Origin: Cololabis saira
Lineage: Eukaryota > Chordata > Actinopteri > Beloniformes > Belonidae
Assembly (NCBI RefSeq): GCF_033807715.1
Contig: NC_084597.1
Location: forward strand, 13,232,170-13,296,169
DNA length: 64,000 nt
Direction of reading: 5' to 3'
The notes under the pieces are model-generated. The model searched no databases, was not told where the DNA came from, and saw only the letters and a list, made by a program, of their open reading frames with translations. Both the position numbers and the translations under genes were made by a program. This document shows, one piece after another, positions 63,510-64,000 of the stretch (its first letter is position 1; the number at the start of each line of letters is the position of its first letter).

Positions 63510-64000
63510 CGTTTAGCACTTTCAGTTAATCTAACATTTGAGCTGTGAAATAAAAGCTCAGTTTACGCTTATTTTAACAGACGTCTAGTTGTGCTGTTAG
63601 CTGTACTAACGCACAACTGTGACCTGTTCTGAGTTGGCCTGAAACATTCTGGGCTAACAATGGCTCGTCGCTCCCTGCCTTTGGCCTTCGGCAAAGCTTA
63701 GCTGAGCAGCCAGAAGCAGCATCTCACGATTCCTTTAGCTGACTAACTGGACCACTGTCCAACAGCTGATTTACCAGTGGTCTAAAATAGTTAGCCTTCA
63801 GTAACTGAGCTAGCTATTTTAGCCCATTTGCCCATTTGCCCAGTTTTGGATTAACTAGAGTAGAGTGATGCCAGCTTTGACTAAAACGGTCCACAACCTA
63901 AAAGATTTAGACTTCCAACCGACCTGAACCGTGTGGTGATACTGAACATGCTGCATCGGGTTACTATTACAGACCATCTCACATCTCCACTTTCCAAAAG
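63510..64000. other. no recognised gene
   Basis: Sequence to the window end shows no exon or element. The 5' exons of garnl3 may lie beyond. Confidence 0.35.

Overview
The window is vertebrate chromosomal DNA, almost certainly from a teleost fish. The evidence is one split gene with GT-AG introns (several only 85-150 bp), a fish-type set of transposons (hAT, TTAA-target, PIF/Harbinger-like, L1/Tx1-like and L2-like LINEs), and long CA, TA, ATCC and GGAA microsatellites. Nothing points to bacterial or viral DNA. The species cannot be named from sequence alone.

The only host gene I can support is garnl3 (GTPase-activating Rap/Ran-GAP domain-like 3), on the minus strand. I placed 24 coding exons between 51866 and 275. 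Each has GT and AG borders and every reading phase matches its neighbour, giving 2259 nt and 753 codons in one open frame. The first exons (5' of 51866) were not found and the C-terminal tail exons lie beyond base 1. The exons encode a conserved N-terminal region, a Rap-GAP domain (exons 8-13) and a CNH (citron homology) domain (exons 15-24).

Everything else is intron or upstream sequence filled with mobile DNA. Many insertions can be bounded to the base by their target-site duplications. Five of six copies of one 612-620 bp hAT MITE family carry 8-bp duplications; the sixth, at 20658-21411, instead sits between 179-bp direct repeats. Other hAT-type elements lie at 1565, 9459, 17486, 28516, 40883, 50971, 52646, 55431, 57689, 60382 and 62375, some with transposase relics (BED finger, hATC tail). 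TTAA-flanked elements lie at 22531, 25064, 30943, 32411, 43860, 47029 and 48582. A nearly intact 5.4-kb L1/Tx1-like LINE (34042-39410, plus strand, 15-bp target duplication) carries both ORFs with one apparent base deletion near the end of ORF2. An L2-like LINE (28395 to about 33050, minus strand) is broken by three later insertions.

I found no new multi-gene system. The points most worth following are where repeats touch garnl3 splicing: a LINE whose target duplication copied a splice donor (19102-19832), a (TG)63 tract 6 nt from a 3' splice site (48057-48183), an in-frame retainable intron inside the Rap-GAP domain (20090-20212), and the 179-bp duplication around a hAT copy.
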